Shown: positions 5,923 through 7,066 of the stretch, piece by piece
How the letters are laid out: each line of letters starts with the position of its first letter
Position numbering within the stretch: the first letter of the stretch is position 1
From: Janthinobacterium lividum
GTDB lineage: Bacteria > Pseudomonadota > Gammaproteobacteria > Steroidobacterales > Steroidobacteraceae
Assembly: GCA_943327025.2 (NCBI GenBank)
Contig: CALPVO020000109.1
Coordinates: 1 to 7,066, forward strand
DNA length: 7,066 bases
Direction: 5' to 3'
Position numbers and translations under genes: made by a program
Notes under the pieces: model-generated
Databases searched by the model: none
What the model was told of the DNA's origin: nothing
The model's input: the letters and a program-made list of their open reading frames with translations, nothing else

Positions 5923-5936
5923 TCGAGGCGCTTTTC
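5917..5936. repeat. Tandem 8-bp direct repeat CGCTTTTC, 12-bp period
   Basis: CGCTTTTC occurs at 5917-5924 and again at 5929-5936 on the plus strand, overlapping the right end of the dyad. The spacing is close to one helical turn, as in tandem regulator sites. Two copies may also be chance. Confidence 0.4.
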
Positions 5937-5996
5937 AGTGCCGCGCAAGCAGCGCTTCAGGACTGGCAAATAACATTTTTTCGCTAGGGCTATGCC

Positions 5997-6019
5997 GCGT
6001 GGAACACGACGCTCCACGC
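5997..6019 (-). terminator. Stem-loop downstream of the GMC gene, without U-tract
   Basis: GCGTGGA pairs perfectly with TCCACGC around a 9-nt loop, beginning 52 nt after the GMC stop codon. No run of T follows on the minus strand (a run of six A does), so if it ends the GMC transcript it is as an RNA-stabilising 3' structure or with Rho rather than as an intrinsic terminator. Confidence 0.3.
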
Positions 6020-6070
6020 TTACCCGATGCGGTCGCATTCTGAACAATCCGCCAGCCGTCGTAGAACAGG

Positions 6071-7066
6071 CTAGATATCCGCCAGCAGCAGGTCCGAGGC
6101 CTTCTCGCCCACCATGATGGCCGGCGCGTTGGTGTTACCCGAAGTGACCGCGGGGAACACGGAAGCATCTGCTACACGCAAGCCCTGCGTGCCATGCACA
6201 CGCAAACGCGAGTCCACCACGGAGCTGCGCGGGTCAGGGCCCATCATGCAAGTGCAGGAGGCGTGGTAGACCGTCGAAGCGCGCTGGCGGAAGTCGGCGA
6301 GAATCTCGTCCGGCGTAGTCACGTTCGGCCCAGGGTTACGCTCGCTGTCGAGAATCTCCGCCAAAGGACCTTGGCTGGAAATGCGCCGCAGCAGCGCCGT
6401 GCCTTCGAACACGTCTTGAATGTCTTCCGGCGTGGCGATGGAGTTCGGGTGAATTTCCGGTGCCGCGAACGGGTCAGCGGATTGGATGGCCAGCCAGCCG
6501 CGGCTGGTAGGCCGGCAGGTATTGAATGACATCAGGAAGCCCGGCCACGGGTCCGGATTGGTCAGTTTGCGCTTGGCGCTCTTCTGCGGCGTGTAGCTCA
6601 TGGGGTTGAAGTACACGTGCATGTTTGGGCGCTCGAGCCCGGGGCGGCTCTTCACAAAGGCGCCAGCCTGGTTCACCGACATGCCTAGCGGCCCACGGCG
6701 GCCCGCGGCGTATTGCAGCGCCGCCTTCACTTTACCCAATAGCGGATAGAGCTTTTGGTTCAGCGTTGGCACTTTGGAGTGGTAGAAGTGGCACACCGCC
6801 ACGTGGTCCTGCAGGCCTTGGCCTACCATGGGCGCATCCACCAGCACCGGAATGCCCAGCCGCTGCAACAAAGCACCCTGACCAATACCGGACAACTGCA
6901 ACAGTTGCGGCGAGTTGATGGCGCCGCCACTGAGCACCACTTCACGGGCCGCACGCACTTCGCGCTTCGTCCCGTCTTGGACGAATTCCACGCCACAGGC
7001 GCGGTTACCTTCGAACAGTACACGGGTGACGTGGGCACCCGTCTCAATCTGCAGATTGAGGCGGCC
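6071..7066 (-). CDS. GMC-family flavin oxidoreductase, choline/alcohol dehydrogenase-like (N-terminus beyond window)
   Basis: FAD-dependent oxidation of an alcohol; the family includes choline dehydrogenase, alcohol dehydrogenases of alkane pathways and related enzymes. The visible 331 residues cover the C-terminal two thirds: the frame enters at the right edge without a start, and the N-terminal FAD-binding GxGxxG lies outside. Seen are the GMC second signature region VVLSGGAINSPQLLQLSGIG, and at the C-terminus VYHASCTCMMGPD, whose His (codon at 6265-6263) is the expected catalytic base, followed by LRVADASVFPAVTSGNTNAPAI with the Asn partner. These match the choline dehydrogenase/AlkJ branch, but the alcohol cannot be named from this portion. 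A link to betaine metabolism with the downstream corrinoid genes is tempting, yet the 347-bp gap argues for separate transcription. The fragment is intact, with no frameshift. Confidence 0.9.
   Translation of the reverse strand, partial: GRLNLQIETGAHVTRVLFEGNRACGVEFVQDGTKREVRAAREVVLSGGAINSPQLLQLSGIGQGALLQRLGIPVLVDAPMVGQGLQDHVAVCHFYHSKVPTLNQKLYPLLGKVKAALQYAAGRRGPLGMSVNQAGAFVKSRPGLERPNMHVYFNPMSYTPQKSAKRKLTNPDPWPGFLMSFNTCRPTSRGWLAIQSADPFAAPEIHPNSIATPEDIQDVFEGTALLRRISSQGPLAEILDSERNPGPNVTTPDEILADFRQRASTVYHASCTCMMGPDPRSSVVDSRLRVHGTQGLRVADASVFPAVTSGNTNAPAIMVGEKASDLLLADI

Noticed and set aside
5976..5981. Plus-strand run of six T near the 5997-6019 stem-loop as an intrinsic terminator
   Set aside because: It precedes the stem on the plus strand and becomes A on the minus strand, so it cannot act as a U-tract for any gene here.
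1..7066. CRISPR arrays, tRNA or rRNA genes, insertion sequences
   Set aside because: No spaced repeat arrays, tRNA-like cloverleaf, rRNA signature, transposase or terminal inverted repeats were seen.

Overview
The window is GC-rich and gene-dense, and every gene I can support lies on the minus strand, so transcription runs from high to low coordinates. Family content (corrinoid protein, pterin-binding methyltransferase, RACo-like activator, MetF with a MetV-like partner, DUF1638, a small 'virulence factor'-family protein) suggests a respiring proteobacterium. From memory, similar gene sets occur in Rhodobacterales and other alpha- and gammaproteobacteria. The taxon cannot be fixed from sequence alone.

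Layout in transcription order. At 7066-6071 is the C-terminal part of a GMC (choline dehydrogenase-like) flavin oxidoreductase. A 347-bp gap follows (6070-5724) with no convincing gene. It holds a stem-loop after the GMC gene, an operator-like dyad overlapping tandem 8-bp repeats, and a potentially folded mRNA leader whose last helix covers the next gene's ribosome binding site. Then comes a tight run of five genes: corrinoid protein (5723-5010), DUF1638 protein (4993-4328), small 'virulence factor'-family protein (4326-3976), MetV-like cysteine-rich protein (3976-3449) and MetF (3452-2451). Junctions are 16 nt, 1 nt, a 1-nt overlap and a 4-nt overlap. After 62 nt comes the methyl-THF:corrinoid methyltransferase (2388-1468). 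After a further 82 nt with a GNRA-capped hairpin comes a RACo-like ferredoxin/ASKHA activator (1385 to the left edge, incomplete).

Together these encode a one-carbon module. MetF/MetV interconverts methylene-THF and methyl-THF; the pterin-binding enzyme moves the methyl group between THF and the cobalt of the corrinoid protein; the RACo-like protein would use ATP and a [2Fe-2S] cluster to re-reduce oxidised cobalt. The enzyme linking the corrinoid to the final methyl donor or acceptor (an MttB-type amine demethylase or a homocysteine methyltransferase) is not in the window. The module could therefore be a split B12-dependent methionine synthase or a corrinoid-dependent demethylation system. 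Two genes in the coupled run (DUF1638 and the 'virulence factor'-family protein) have no biochemical role known to me and are, with the leader, the most interesting parts.
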